Below are positions 47,451-59,566 of a DNA stretch of 64,000 bases, piece by piece; positions within the stretch are counted from its first letter, which is position 1; each line of letters opens with the position of its first letter. A program made the translations under genes and the position numbers. The stretch is taken from assembly GCA_001949185.1 (NCBI GenBank), contig BDGG01000001.1:4394629-4458628 (forward strand), written 5' to 3'. Below the pieces are notes generated by a model, which saw nothing but the letters and a program-made list of their open reading frames with translations, searched no databases and was not told where the DNA came from. This DNA comes from Ramazzottius varieornatus (Eukaryota > Tardigrada > Eutardigrada > Parachela > Ramazzottiidae).

Positions 47451-50400
47451 ATGGGATTGATGGGAAACCTTCGTTGCGAATCTCCGCAGTGGACTATGGC
47501 TTTATGGTTGATCCTATTCCACGCGGCTTTCGCCGTGAATGTCACTATAATCAGTGTTCTGCCATATTCAATAGATGTGGGAGTGAATCTGCGTTGGACC
47601 GGTCCAGCTCTCATAGCAGCCGTCGATGACGCCAATCTTTTGTATGAACCGCGTCATCACGCAGTTCTGAAACTGATTTTTAACGAGAGCCATCAGTCAT
47701 GCGATAGAGCCAGGGAAGACGTACCAAGAATGCTGGCGGAATTTTACTACGAGCAGGAGCTAGAAAACTCCTGCGTAGTTATTATTGGTGCAAGTAAGCT
47801 TTTCGTTTTTGGAAATTTTCAGAACGACTATATATTCTTTTTCAGAACGACTATATTGTGTTTTCAGACTGCATTGACATGGACAGCGTTGCTGACTTGG
47901 CTTGCGGTACGGTCCTTTCTGCTTTAACCACTAGGGCATTAACATTCCTGTACCTGGCTCGGTTGATATTCTCACAGAATGGGATGTCATGGCATTTGCG
48001 ATGTACGTTGGTCGTCCGTCTAACTCTGATTTTACGGGCCCTGAATTCCTCTTACGGAACGAGTATCTTCACTGCTACTGATTTGCTCTTTATTTGCACT
48101 TCAAAGGGGTCCAGTATCGGAAGAAGTCGTGAGCAACGAGGTGGCATTTCTTATGGGAGGTACGTTGAAAACTGAGCTTTTGGTCCTTCTTTCGCACTCT
48201 ATTCTGATGTACGCATATGGGAGGTCGGCATGTAGATTCACCCAGATTGTTGTCCAAAGTGACGCAGCTCCAAGCGGATGACAATGTAAACGTGCGCCAC
48301 TCGAGACAGCGACCCAGGTGAAATCAGTTGCCGCCGTCCCATATATGGTGAGGGGTAATCAAACTGCAGGTTCGCGCCTCGGGATGGCGGCTGCAACCTT
48401 AAGCGTCATGGACCACTACGGCTGGAAGCATGCCACAGTTTTGCTTGAAGAGAGTTCCGTCACAAACGCATATAGTCAGTATGCGAAGAGCTTACAGCGG
48501 GCAAGACGGACTAAGCGTGCTACATCGATCAGCATCCTTTCCATGCCACAAATTACGGAAGCCGTGTTGGTCGAGGTCCTAAAAGCTGCCCAGACCCAAA
48601 GCCGAGGTTTGCTTTGTCATATCCATGCACAATAAGTGTTCTGACCTCGAGTCAGTTAAAGTACACGCGCCTGGCCTAACTGTTGGCATGGACNNNNNNN
48701 NNNNNNNNNNNNNNNNNNNNNNNNNNNNNNNNNNNNNNNNNNNAGGCGCGTGTATTAATTTTACGTGACACTGTACTCGTAGTGATGATAATCTCGGCCC
48801 CAGCATCAACTGCCCTGCGGATCTTGGTTGGTACACAAAGCCTATTAAATTTTGCCTGGTTTTGAGCTATGGTCGAATTTCCCATACGCTTTCTTGATTA
48901 TTATGAAACAATGCTTTCAGAAGGTGGCCTCCAAACTGAATATGACAGACGGAAACTACGTAAGGTGTTTAAGAAATATTCACGTATGTATACCAGTAAA
49001 TGTTCTACAACTGTTATTGTAGGCCTATATCAACTTCCAGGGAACCCTCCAAGAACCGTACGGAAAACTTTCGTTGTTTTCCAACCCTTGTCCCAAGGTA
49101 AGAGCGCGTACGTACTTTTCAGAAAGAAACGTACCGGTCTGAGGCCGCCAACCTGAACCAAAATTCGATGAGCTCCTCTGGGAAGAAAGGAGATCGGTAT
49201 TCTGCGATTCGATTGAGATCAAATTTTGCAGGATGTGGCGGCTTTTCAATCCTTGGTTTTCATGACATCCAGACAGAGCCAAGCCGATGCTCGAAGAAGT
49301 GTTTCACTGAATAGGCGTTTGAAAAGCATGTCCCAGAGTCTTTACAACAGCACTTACGATGACGATCTTGAGGTACGTATGATATTTCGAAGATTTCCGC
49401 CGTCTGAGAGTCCGCCGATTGAGGACTATGGGCGGATAGACCCATAACGGCCATAAGTAAATACGCTCTCAGTTTTGATACGTACCGGTACACGCGCCTG
49501 GTCTAATTCCCGGCCTGGACAAAATTTCCGGCCACCGGCCGATAGCGGCAACGCGTCGATTGATTGGTCAGTTTTGCTAGCGGCTGTCGCTTCCGGCCGG
49601 TGGCCGGGAATTTCTCCAGGCCGGGAATTAGGCCAGGCGCGTGTACTGTAAATGATATAATGATATCCAAGCAAAATCTGTTTCAGCCGCTGAATTCCAT
49701 CGTTGTGCGGGCGACCTACGATGCGGTGGACCTCTTCATGAGCCAGCTGCCTGAACCGAATGGCAACGATGTCAGGTGTAGCGGAAAAGCAATGTCGTCT
49801 AAACTTACGAACCGAACGTTTTCTCTTCGGACCGGAATGACCTTCATCGATGAAGAGGGAGTACGCGAGATGGACTGTGTCGTGTACCGGTTCTCCTCTG
49901 CGAAGGAATCCTTAGAGGTTCGTCACTGACGTGTCACTCGCAACGCCTGCACGAAAAGAAGATTTTGTGCGTTTTAGACTGTCGCGTTCTACGACTCGTC
50001 GAGCCGCGCTCTGTTGTGGGATCATAATGTCACAACGGACTGGCCTAATGGTCTGATACCGGTGGATGTACCGCGATGTGGTTTCGGTGGTTTGTCCAGT
50101 GCGTGCATTCCAACCGGTAACCAAGCTTTTTTTCACGCGAACCAAAGCAGGTAAAGTCATATTTTTCGGGTTCTAGCACGCTCATGGGAAGCTAACCTGA
50201 AGATGGTGCTTCCTGTCGTCACAACCTCTGCCATCTCTCTTCTCCTGACGATGGTCTGGTTCCGTCAAAGGTATCAAAAGCGTCTCATTCAAAACCCGAG
50301 CTCAATTTCAACTTTCAAGTGTTGACTTTTTCTTTTTTGTCCATAGCCATTGCCACGATAAATTTGAAAAGAAAACATGGCTACTGGACTCTCATCACCT

Positions 50401-50503
50401 TAAATTTGGCCGATCTGAAATCAGAACATCGTCGACAAGAACAGTGCTAACTCTATCATTAGTTATCATGTTGAAGAGAGAGTATAACTTTAAGCGGCCG
50501 TAG
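47451..50503 (+). CDS. Natriuretic-receptor-like ectodomain protein, copy 1, no cyclase
   Basis: Resembles the extracellular ligand-binding (periplasmic-binding-protein-like) domain and juxtamembrane region of receptor guanylate cyclases. A signal peptide (MALWLILFHAAFA) is followed by VNVTIISVLPYSIDVGVNLRWTGPALI. Later exons: CIDMDSVADLA, EWDVMAFAMY, GPVSEEVVSNEVAFLMG, GSRLGMAAATLSVMDHYGWKHATVLLEE, VMIISAPASTALRILV, YINFQGTLQEPYGKLS, ATYDAVDLFM, FSLRTGMTFIDEEGVREMD, DVPRCGFGG. One membrane helix (MVLPVVTTSAISLLLTMVWF) lies near 50200. The last exon (50347-50503, HCHDKFEKKTWLLDSHHLKFG) matches the cyclase juxtamembrane region, then stops. No kinase-homology or cyclase domain follows. An assembly gap lies in one intron. 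Likely a binding, decoy or clearance-type receptor. Confidence 0.75.
48257..48301 (+). repeat. Intronic palindromic repeat, copy 11
   Basis: Left arm AAGTGACGCAG decayed, right arm CGTGCGCCACT intact, centre AAGCGGATGACAATG. It is in the receptor copy 1 intron before the VKSVAAVPY exon. The equivalent intron of receptor copy 2 lacks it, so it arrived after the duplication. Confidence 0.7.
48661..48754. mobile_element. Foldback MITE containing the assembly gap
   Basis: GTACACGCGCCTGGCCTAA on the left and AGGCGCGTGTA on the right of a 50-N gap (48694-48743), flanked by TA. Both ends equal those of the intact copy at 49491-49643, so the gap falls inside a second copy. Confidence 0.75.
49491..49643. 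mobile_element. Foldback MITE, intact copy
   Basis: A 153-bp near-palindrome, TA-flanked, beginning CACGCGCCTGGTCTAATTCC and ending in its complement; arms extend about 60 bp including CCGGCCACCGGCC. It lies in the receptor copy 1 intron between YNSTYDDDLE and PLNSIVVRAT. TA duplication suggests a Tc1/mariner-type relation. Confidence 0.82.
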
Positions 50504-51113
50504 TATGCTTACTTGGATTCTGAGTACGAAGGATCGTGTTGCAGTTGGCAGGTTGTCGACTTCCGTAGATCGCGTTAAGACTTTATATTAGTTGCGGAAG
50601 TATGAGTTGTCCCCTTTTTTCGTGCACCAACTTCAAAAAAATGTTTTCTCCCGTTTGAGCGAAGTGGTTCACCTCCAAATTTTTGCGATATGATGCATCA
50701 TTATTCAGCTTTCGAAGTTGCTCGTGGATGTTCAAATCGTCGGTCTTCGTCGAGCTGCAAATTCAGTTGAGTGACAGTGACTGTTTTGCGAAAAACCCGT
50801 CACGTTCGCGAAAACAATTTTTCCGTGCGCCTTAATCCCTCCGAAAACGTGATGATGTCTGCAGAACTTACTGTCAAACATTCTCCCAAAAGCACTATCA
50901 GATTATTTTTTGAAGCAAAAATCCCAAAGTTATCCGAGTGGAAACTCGGGCATGAGTCCAGACACTGAATCGTGCCTCGCGAGGGCTCTGGGAGTTTGAT
51001 CGTTAATCCACTTCGGCCAGAAATAGAGCACAACCTGTTGCATCTGCTGAACATCCTACCGAAGGTTTCAGGAAGTCCATGAGACTGGATAATTTAGTTC
51101 GGACTACTTCACT

Positions 51114-51137
51114 AAAGTGGCGCACTTTGAAAGCTGG
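51114..51137 (+). repeat. Half-copy of the palindromic repeat
   Basis: AAAGTGGCGCACTTTGAAAGCTGG matches the left arm and half the centre; no right arm follows. It is the only member seen outside a predicted intron. Confidence 0.45.
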
Positions 51138-52319
51138 TTTTACACTCGGAAAAACGGAAATTCTTGTTTTCAAAATTGCTAGAAAAAGCGTTATGAGTCG
51201 GAAAACGACGTATGATCTGAATACCGTGCCTATGAAGTTCGACGAAGCACACCGAACAAATTGAAAATCATTGTGTTTAAGCGTCTTCACTTCCCATAGT
51301 TATCCAACTAGACAAAGCGTTCTTCCGGAACTGTTCTGGTACGTGTATGCAATGCAATGCGATGTATACACGTACTGTTGCTGGTCAGCTCCATTGTACT
51401 TCTTTGTTCGCCAGCTCCATCCAGTAATTCGCCATGTCCGGCTGTTAGCTTCTCCGGCTTTTGGGCAAAAATTGACTGGCATAAATATGATCATAAAGTC
51501 TGCTTGACGAAACATTCTCAATACACAAGTTCATTCGCGTTACTCGCATCTCGCGAAATTCTCAACCGCCATCCCACCCTTCATTCTCTTGTTTTTTATT
51601 TCTTAATAAAAATGGGGTCCATGAGCTTGCCCACGGGACCGGTGCAGCTCAGAGGAACAGGTAGAAGGCTGATGCACCGAGTCCTTCTTGGTATCACACC
51701 CAGACTCTGTACTGTATCAACTCGAGTCTAGCTGTATCGACGTCACCCATCGATGAGATCAGATGATCTCTACATGCCCAAAACAAACTCTTCCGCGTTC
51801 GCTTATCAAGAATAGCACATTTGATTTGGATCTGGAGTAGTGGGGTACGCGCTTGGCGGCATCTGCAGATATACAATACTGTAGTGCTCCTAAATTAACG
51901 CTTGACAATTCGAAATCCCTGTACGAGTACCTGTCAGGTTCTGCCTCTACAGACGCGTTTCGAATCAGCACGCTGATTGCTCTTTTGCTGAGTGCAACCG
52001 TTATGGATAGAATTCGTTACTTTACCCAGATATCATCCCATTTTGCCTTAACACGCATCTGCAAAATACTTTTGTTGTTTTCCGTCATTTTTGTTTTGTA
52101 ACGCTTTGTGCCTCATTCGAAGCTTTCAAATTAAAATAATTTTCTGGCCTGGTAGTTTGCTGTTGTTTCCATGTTGTTAGCTCCCCGGAATTTTCTGTCC
52201 ATTCGCGACATGATAAGTAACATCACGTGGAACATTTTCCACATGCAAGAGTAATTCCGAGATTTTCGTCCCCCGGGATTTTTGGGGATTTTCCGGGATT
52301 TGATTTGCCCAAAAGTGGC

Positions 52320-52775
52320 TACCTCCGAGCAGAGCATAAAACCGTTCGAGATTCGAAAAACCGAGCGGACTGTTTCCGACAATTTCCAAACTAAGCGAAA
52401 ACAAGTGGTAAAATTTTCCTAAAAGCGTAAACGGAACCGAACTGGAAAAAATGATAATGTGAACCGAACGGAAATCAACCGTGCCAAGTCTGTCGTGCAC
52501 CTGCAAAATTCGTCACAAAAATGGCCTCTTTGTAGCCAGATGGTAGTGTTTTCATGCTTTGGTTCAACTTTCAGGGGCTGTGCTTATCGATTTGCTTGGA
52601 AATTATATTTTGACGTCAACCATTTTTGAGCGGAACAAGCGGGACGTTTGGAAACCGAAAACCGAACGGAAAGAAGCGGACAACAAAGCCATGTTTTCGA
52701 AAACGGAAGTGGACCAACATCCGCCCGTTTCGCTTCGGTTCCGCTTAGCAGGCCACTTTTATGCTCTGCCTCCAA
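52320..52775. repeat. Possible old foldback element
   Basis: GCAGAGCATAAAA near 52329 is mirrored by TTTTATGCTCTGC near 52757, with partial matching either side, and the inside has related GAACCGAACGGAAA motifs. Probably a decayed MITE. Confidence 0.4.
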
Positions 52776-53222
52776 GATTTTAGCTCAACGGGATTTTTTA
52801 TGATTTCACGGGATTAGGTTACCCGAGATATAGTACCACCGGGACTGGAGCCCGGAAATACTGGGTCGCGGTATATCGGAATCCCGGGATTTCGAACCGG
52901 TACCAGTTCAATTATGTAGTCTTGCGTACGACTTGCACCGCGGGGTCGTGATCTTCACGGGACGTTTGGCTTCTGGAAAATGTCGTCAAGGTCTTCCGGA
53001 TCCGGTAATCCTGTGACAAAATACTGGTAACATCGAACGCCTGACTTGTCTCCTGCGAGTACTTGGATTTCACCAGTTACCGATCACAGCTTTTCTTGCT
53101 CATGATCATGATCGTATCCGTCGCGACCGCGACTCAGTATTCGGATGACAGTATTCTTTGTTCTTACACCGCGGCACCCTTAAGTAATTATGAAAACTTT
53201 TGGCGAGAAGTTCGTTCAACAG

Positions 53223-56061
53223 ATGAAACTTCTTCTCTTCATAGTCTTCTTTGGAGCTTCCGCCTTCAACGTTACAATAATCAGCCTTCTGCCATACTCG
53301 ATAGATGTGAGAGTGAACCTGCGTTGGACAGGTCCAGCTCTGATAGCAGCCGTTGATGACACCAATCTTCTGTTTGAGCCGCGTTATCACGCAGTTTTGA
53401 AATTAATTTTCAATGAGAGCCATAAATCGTGTGACGAGTCCAAGGAGGATATATCGCGATTGCTGGCTGAATATTATTATGGCAGAAAGCTAGACGGTTC
53501 TTGTGTGGCTCTGGTTGGCGCGCGTAAGCATCCACATAATCCCATTTGACCATTTCCTATATACAATTTCACAGAGGACGACATCTTTTAGTCTGTACGG
53601 ATATAAAAAGCGTTGCGGATTTGGCAAGAGGTAAGTATTAATAACAAGACTTATCCCGACCTAGATGGCAACATTTATTTTTGACAGAATGGAATGTCCT
53701 TGCATTTGCAATGTACGTGGGCTCTGTGACATAATATTATGGACGTTAGATGGGTCGTGGGGGAATGGCGAGGAGCAGATCGCCATCTCTAGTGACGCAC
53801 TTTTAAATGTTATCGGCGCGCCACTTAGTGAGACGATCTGGATCAACTCATTCGCCCATTTCCCAGCTGTTCTCTCTTCCATATTACGGAATAATACTTC
53901 AGTGATTACTGGATGATCGGCAGGGGACCGGTTTCGGAAGAGGTCGTCACCAATGATTTGGCATTTGTAATGGGGGGTAAGGGACCGCTGGTCACATCAT
54001 GACGGTACAGCTAGCTTATAATTCTTCTACGAATTGGTCAACTGTTACAGGGTCAAGCCTTGGGATGGCATTAGCGACCTGGGGCGTTATGGAACACTAC
54101 GCTTGGAAGCACGCCACGATCTTGCTTGATGCAAATTCTTTCACAAATCTTTACAGCCAGTTCGCCGAGACCCTGCTAAGAGCAAGCAGAAGCAATCGAA
54201 TTAGCGGCATTTCGCTTTCCCTCATTTCCATAAAGCAGATCACGGAAGCCAATCTGGTCAAGAGCCTGAAAACGGCGCAGCTCCAAAGCCGAGGTGCGTA
54301 TAACCACTGTATATTAACTAGAGTCCAGAGCTTCCAATTGTTTCAAAACAGCACGCAAACTCGTCGTGAAAAGCCCAAAAACCACACGTGAAATTTCATA
54401 CGCTTTCATCGTTTCATAAAGTGATGATCATCTCAGCTCCTGCAGCCACGGCGTTACGAATGCTGGTAGGTGCAGAAAACTTGTGTTCCATAGTCAATCC
54501 TCGGCTCGTTTGTTACTTCAGCTTCTCGAATTTGTAACCGAATTTGCAGAGGATCGCTTCCCGGCTGAATATGACCAACGGAAATTACGTAAGTTTGTGT
54601 TGGTAAATGGGACATCGGCAAACGACTTGCACATGACCGTTTCGCCGCGTGGCGCACACTTACAGCCAATGCCAATGAGAGCACCCACCACTTGAGATAA
54701 CGATCGTGTTCAGAACTTCAGGTCGTTTGTTGACGCCGCAAATTTTGCCTGTAGTACATCCGCAAGACCGTTACGCAACTCTCCTTATGGCTCTTTCAGG
54801 CCTTCATCAACTTCCAAAACACTCTTCAAGAACCCTATGGAAAACTTTCTGACTTTGCCAATCCGTCGCCGGCCGTACGTTTGTGGTCCCTTAGGCGTGT
54901 AAAACGGTTGTCGATATACAGTCATATAGACAGTGCCGCAGCAGAAACGAAAGTCAGTAGCTCAAACTTTACAGGATCTACCTGCTGTCCAGTCCCTAAT
55001 ATTCCTGACGCCCAGACAAAACGAGCTCGAGGCCCAAAGAAACAAGCCGCTGAATGATCGGTTGAAGGCATTGTCACGGGACCTGTACAACGCTACCTAC
55101 GATGAGGATAGCCAGGTGAGCATTTCATACTGCTGTAGCACCAGTGCAAAGCAACCGCTTCCCTCTACTTGACAGACCGTTTTTTTCTGGCTTTCAGCCT
55201 CTAGACGCCGTCGTGGTCCGCGCAACATATGACAGCGTTGACTTCTTTATGAGACTACTGAACACATCGATGGATACCGATGGTAAGTTTACGTGCAGCG
55301 GAAGAAATTTAGCGTTGAAGGCGACGAACCGGACATTCTCCCTTCGGACTGGCGTGTCCTTTATTGACGAGAACGGAGTTCGGCAGCTGGACACTGCCGT
55401 CTACCGGTTTTCCTTAACCACAAACTCAATGCAGGTAAGCGTCCGTACATAACATTCTTCCAGTCTGTAAAGCGGGCCCCGACGTTTCCGCCGTTTGCTT
55501 GTTTTAGGTTGTGGGGTTCTTCGACTTGTCGAGCCGGCTCTTGCTGTGGGATTCCAATGTTACCGCGGACTGGCCTAATGGCATAATACCAGTCGATATG
55601 CCTCCATGTGGCTTTGCTGGCTTATCTGAAGCCTGTATTCCAACCAGTAAGCGAATGCTCGCAAAGAAATCCAGTCCATAAATGCCATTACAGGATTACA
55701 ATATACGATTTCGAATTCTAGACCATTCATGGGTGGACGACCTAAAGGTGGCGTTCCCGATCGTTGCGAGCTTCGCCGTCTTGCTTCTCATGACCAGCGT
55801 ATGGTATCAACACAAGTATGCTGAAAGTCTGAAAGCAATTCGATTATGCACATGTGCAGCGGTGGTACGCAGTTTCCGTAATCGCGTTTTACTTTTGTTT
55901 TTGCTTCTAGTCATTCCCGCAGCAAACATGAGACGGAAAGTTGGATTCTCGATCCTGCCCTCCTAAGGTCATATCAAACCGAAACCTCATCGGTGAAGAC
56001 CACAGTTAACGTTACCGTATCCTTGATCGGCTTGCTAAAGAAAGAGTTTAACTTTGGCTAG
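53223..56061 (+). CDS. Natriuretic-receptor-like ectodomain protein, copy 2, no cyclase
   Basis: Tandem paralogue of the 47451 gene with the same exon order. Signal peptide MKLLLFIVFFGASAF then NVTIISLLPYSIDVRVNLRW; EWNVLAFAMY, GPVSEEVVTNDLAFVMG, LGMALATWGVMEHYAWKHATILL, VMIISAPAATALRMLV, FINFQNTLQEPYGKLSDF, QSLIFLTPRQNELEAQRN, ATYDSVDFFM, FSLRTGVSFIDENGVRQLD, DMPPCGFAGL. Membrane helix VAFPIVASFAVLLLMTSVWY near 55750. The final exon (about 55910-56061) reads HETESWILDPALLRSYQTE and ends LLKKEFNFG, closely parallel to LKREYNFKRP of copy 1. Both copies stop at the same place, so the short tail is inherited, not an accident. An upstream in-frame ATG at 53190 is the alternative start. Confidence 0.75.
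54647..54693 (+). repeat. Intronic palindromic repeat, copy 12
   Basis: Left arm GTGGCGCACAC, right arm CCACCACTT decayed, centre ACAGCCAATGCCAATG. It is in the receptor copy 2 intron after AEYDQRKLRK. Right flank GAGATAACGATCGTGTTCA nearly equals that of copy 13. Confidence 0.75.
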
Positions 56062-57115
56062 CCAGTTCTCCATGTTCTGTTCACATGTTCTTAACGGGTC
56101 TCAAGTGTTTGTTCATATCATGACCATAGCCTGGGAAGAAATCGACGAAAGAACGTAAAAGAATCTAGAAGAACTAGAAGGGCTGCTCGTGGTCGTCAGT
56201 ATAAGGATTACTAAATACAATCTGATGATTCTTTCTGCACAGCCGCTTGACTCTGGTCTTCGGCTCATGCAGACGACCTTCAAACAGTTCCCGATATCAC
56301 GGTATTTTCCAAGGTTTCATCTTTGTGCTTGCAAGTAGGATTCTATCGTTGGTCTTGCAAGAACAGATTACCGGAGGCGCTTTCAAACACTGTGTTGTGA
56401 ACTTGTAATGAAGTGCGCGCGCTTTGAAGTCAGAGTTTCAGACCAACGAAACCCTGCGATAACCCTCCGATCCGGGCCGTTCGACGACACAAGATCCAGT
56501 AAACACTGCATATTGTAACTCCTGCACTTGAGCTTTGGATTTAAGAGATCTGGGCGTAAGTCTTCAGTCTGACCAAGATCTTAGTTTAAGTTTAAAAGAT
56601 CTGGGGCAGACTGAATTGACGTTACCGGTTTTCGTGATCTTGGGTTACGACTGCAAAGATAATCTTTTCATTCAGTGTGAGGATCTGCATGTTTCGTAGG
56701 CCTTCACTAATCTCCGAGGTACGCTCCAGGAGCCATAAAGAAAAATTGCCGCTGGTTTTAACCCTTCTCCTACGGTGAAAGTTCTCCGAGCCTGCAAACT
56801 TGGCACATTTACCGTTCTAGCGGTGTCGTTTAATTTAACTATTCAACATTTAACTACCGTAGTGCTACCAAACTATCGCGCACTCGGCCACATGATGAGT
56901 CATCGTTGCCCATTTTGATCAGATGTTATCAGTCTAGCTTTTCCGCCTCTCACCAGGGCATCATTTACTGTTCCCGTGGTTGAGAGCGCGATAATTTGGT
57001 AGCAGTACAGTACTGTATGGTATACATCAACTCTGGTTGTAGCCGCTTGAGATGACAAACCCCTCGAGACTGTACACGAGCCTCCCAATTCTTCCCTCAG
57101 ATTCAAACCGAGAGT
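56062..57115. other. Intergenic between receptor copies 2 and 3
   Basis: No exon recognised. An imperfect hairpin (CAGTCTGACCAAGATCTTA versus its mirror) lies at 56561-56616. Confidence 0.35.
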
Positions 57116-57647
57116 ATGAGATACTATACCCGTTCTGTGATCCAGAGCGTGGGCTCCTTCGACTCATCCCCGCACCTTGTTCTTTCCAGTGTTACGGCGG
57201 ACTGGCGTAACGGTACAACGCCGATTGATATGCTTCGCTGTGGCTTCCACGACTTATCGAACAGTGTAACCTTCAAAGTAGGCGCAGAATCTGTTTGCTC
57301 TTTTTTTTCGTAGGTTTCAGCTGACATTTCCGTGCTGTAGGTCGCTCGTGCGGTGATGACCTTAAAGTGGCGCTTCAGGTTGTCATAATCCTTGGGATTT
57401 CGCTGATAGTAGCCACCATATGGTGTTTTGCTGGTATCGTAGCGCTCAAATGAAGGGATTCCATTCCTTGAATTGTTATCAGTTTAGATATGGGAGGCTT
57501 TTTCACTTTCTCAGACTGTTTCCTTTTTGCACTCATTCACACGGCAAGCGCGAGAAAACAATGTGTTTTTTGGAGACCACACTGATTGATTCCTATCGCA
57601 GCAAAGACTCTTCCGTGGCCACAACACTGACTAATTTCCTGGTATGA
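57116..57647 (+). pseudogene. Natriuretic-receptor-like copy 3, 3' relic
   Basis: Only the last three exons are visible. SVGSFDSSPHLVLSSVTADW with DMLRCGFHDL (57140-57260) parallels VVGFFDLSSRLLLWDSNVTADW of copy 2. DDLKVALQVVIILGISLIVA (57352-57415) parallels the membrane exon, and HGKREKTMCFLETTLIDSYRS (57540-57647) parallels the juxtamembrane exon. No ectodomain exons are seen upstream back to 56062, so this is a truncated, probably dead, third member of the array. Confidence 0.7.
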
Positions 57648-57837
57648 AAAGCGCATTGCCCGAAAAAAATACAACTCTTAACAGCACAAAGATTGAACTC
57701 AGTTCGGAAAAACTAAAAGCTAATTCGTACTTTCCTTCAGTTTATTTTCGGCTATAAGAGTTTGAAAACAAATTTTCTTCGAATAGGTTCTGTGGCACAG
57801 GAGATAATCACATCAGCTAAAAGTGAAGGTTCCGCTT

Positions 57838-59566
57838 CTAGAAAGCGCGATCCCGCTGTCTTCCGTGAAACGCGTTATGGCCATTATTTGACGCGTACGT
57901 AGGTTCGGTTTCCGAATGGCCATTCCCCGATAGCTCGTGGGATTCCGGGTACTGTTCCATGTAGTAGTAGTTTGTGCTCGGGTTGTACCCACTGTTAACA
58001 GCGGACTGTGTTCCATACGACGACTCGTACTGTCTTCGTTTACGCTGACGTCGGTTCCACCAGAAGCACAATGCGAGGATCAAGGCTATAAGTAAGATAG
58101 CAGCAAGGATGCCGATGGCCGTCATCAGGTTCTTCAAAGGCCAGCACACTTTGTCCCTTCTGTCGTACTGTTCTTCCGCGATGGGTTGTATGGCGTCCAG
58201 ATCCGTGTTGACCACTTGAACGGAGTTTACCACGTCGGCACGTTCGACCACGCGAGCTTGACGCCAGTTGTCATCTGGACTCACGGCTTGCCGGGTCTTC
58301 CGAGACTGTGATCCGGAGAAGCATTTTTGCTGCAACATGACCGTCTCACGAGACGAATATCAGTTGGGTTGACTCTGCTTCATGCGGCTGTACCAAGAAA
58401 CATGGCTTACCTTTGGACAGGCAGTCTCGCAAACTACAACTTGACATGTCAAGTACAGACGAGTGCGATCTGGGAATTTGAAAGCGGGGAACCTGGTCCA
58501 GTGTGTTTGAACGTCAGGACTTCCGTCTTGCTGTTTGGCGAAACCAGGGACCAGATTACTGTCCAGTGGACATCTGAAACGAGAAAAAGGGTTTCTTCAC
58601 GTGGCGCCCTCTGTGGTGTAGCCACGACCAAGAACGACCGGAACTGGGGCCAGCGGCCAACCTTACCCATTCTCGTCGATAAATCTTTCTGGTTCGTCGG
58701 AAGTTCCATCGCTTGCGTAGCAGTTGTTCACAATGCTGTCTTGGTTAGCTAAAAGGGTAAGATTTTGCTGGATTGCACACGAAGATTCGACGGAAGCACG
58801 CGACCTACGATTGACATGAGCTCGGACAAGGAGGCCGATGGTTTCTCCCACTTTGATGGGCCCACGCAATTTTGTTCCGTCTATCCGCGGTCCCCGGATA
58901 ACTTCCATCCAGGAAGGAGTCATCACTTGGATGGTGTTTGCGTCGGTTATGGACCCTTGCGCAACTGAACTACCATCGTCAGCCGAGGACTCACATTCTT
59001 TGATCATTCGGACATCTGTGTCTTGCTGAAGTAGAGGATGGTATTGGATATATAGCCGAACGTGGTGAACCACCTTGTTCTTATTGGTCTGGAAAAGCAA
59101 AGATACCATAAGCAACACATTGTCAAGAAACAGCAAACAATTACACTATTTTAAAGAATCAGAAAATGTTGGTCAATGAAGAATGCAAAATCATTTTCAC
59201 ATTGACTTCCGACTGGACTGTTATGATTCCGCATTGCTTGACAGGAAGCGAGAGATCAAGTTTGTTGGTGCCCTTGCCCAGCATCCGGCAGTCGCGGTTG
59301 GTGTCACCGACATAGACGATGCCATCAAAGCTCGATTCGGTCTTCAGCGTTATCGAAACCACCTTGCTCGTGCACTGAAGCTGCACAACTGCAGTTAGAA
59401 AAAAAGGTTTGATAATTTCGACAATATTTTGGTTTGGAAAGTGTTATAAGTACTCACCGGGAGGGCTGATAGGCTTCTTGTGAAACACTGCATGAGCGAT
59501 CGGCAAAAGGGATAAATGGACTAGAATTATTCCAAAATAGATCCAAGAGAAACTTAAATGGGACAT
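57838..59566 (-). CDS. Zona pellucida (ZP) domain transmembrane protein
   Basis: ZP modules polymerise into extracellular matrices such as cuticle or apical coats. ATG 59566 opens a signal peptide (YFGIILVHLSLLPIAHA). ZP-N follows: VVQLQCTSKVVSITLKTESSF, YVGDTNRDCRM, VKQCGIITVQ (about 59185-59395). ZP-C lies in 58450-59095: VVHHVRLYIQYHPLL, KVGETIGLLVRA, NCYASD, FIDENGCPLDSNL, RFPAFKFPDRTRLYLTCQVVVCETAC. After a linker with a dibasic SRKTRQA site that may serve as furin-type cleavage, the last exon (57838-58338) gives a membrane helix (LMTAIGILAAILLIALILALCFWW), a basic stop-transfer RRQRKRR and a Tyr/Asn-rich tail. Cysteine pattern and processing site are those of arthropod and nematode cuticular ZP proteins; the partner is unknown. 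Confidence 0.82.

Larger units (their letters stand above)
50504..53189. other. Intergenic between receptor copies 1 and 2
   Basis: No kinase-homology or cyclase exon was found here. It holds a half palindromic repeat at 51114 and a weak foldback at 52320-52775, plus short GGGATTT runs near 52265-52300 and 52790-52815. Confidence 0.4.

Noticed and set aside
53665-53916. 83-codon frame in receptor copy 2
   Set aside because: Mostly the intron between the FAMY exon and the GPVSEEVV exon; the frame differs from the receptor frame.
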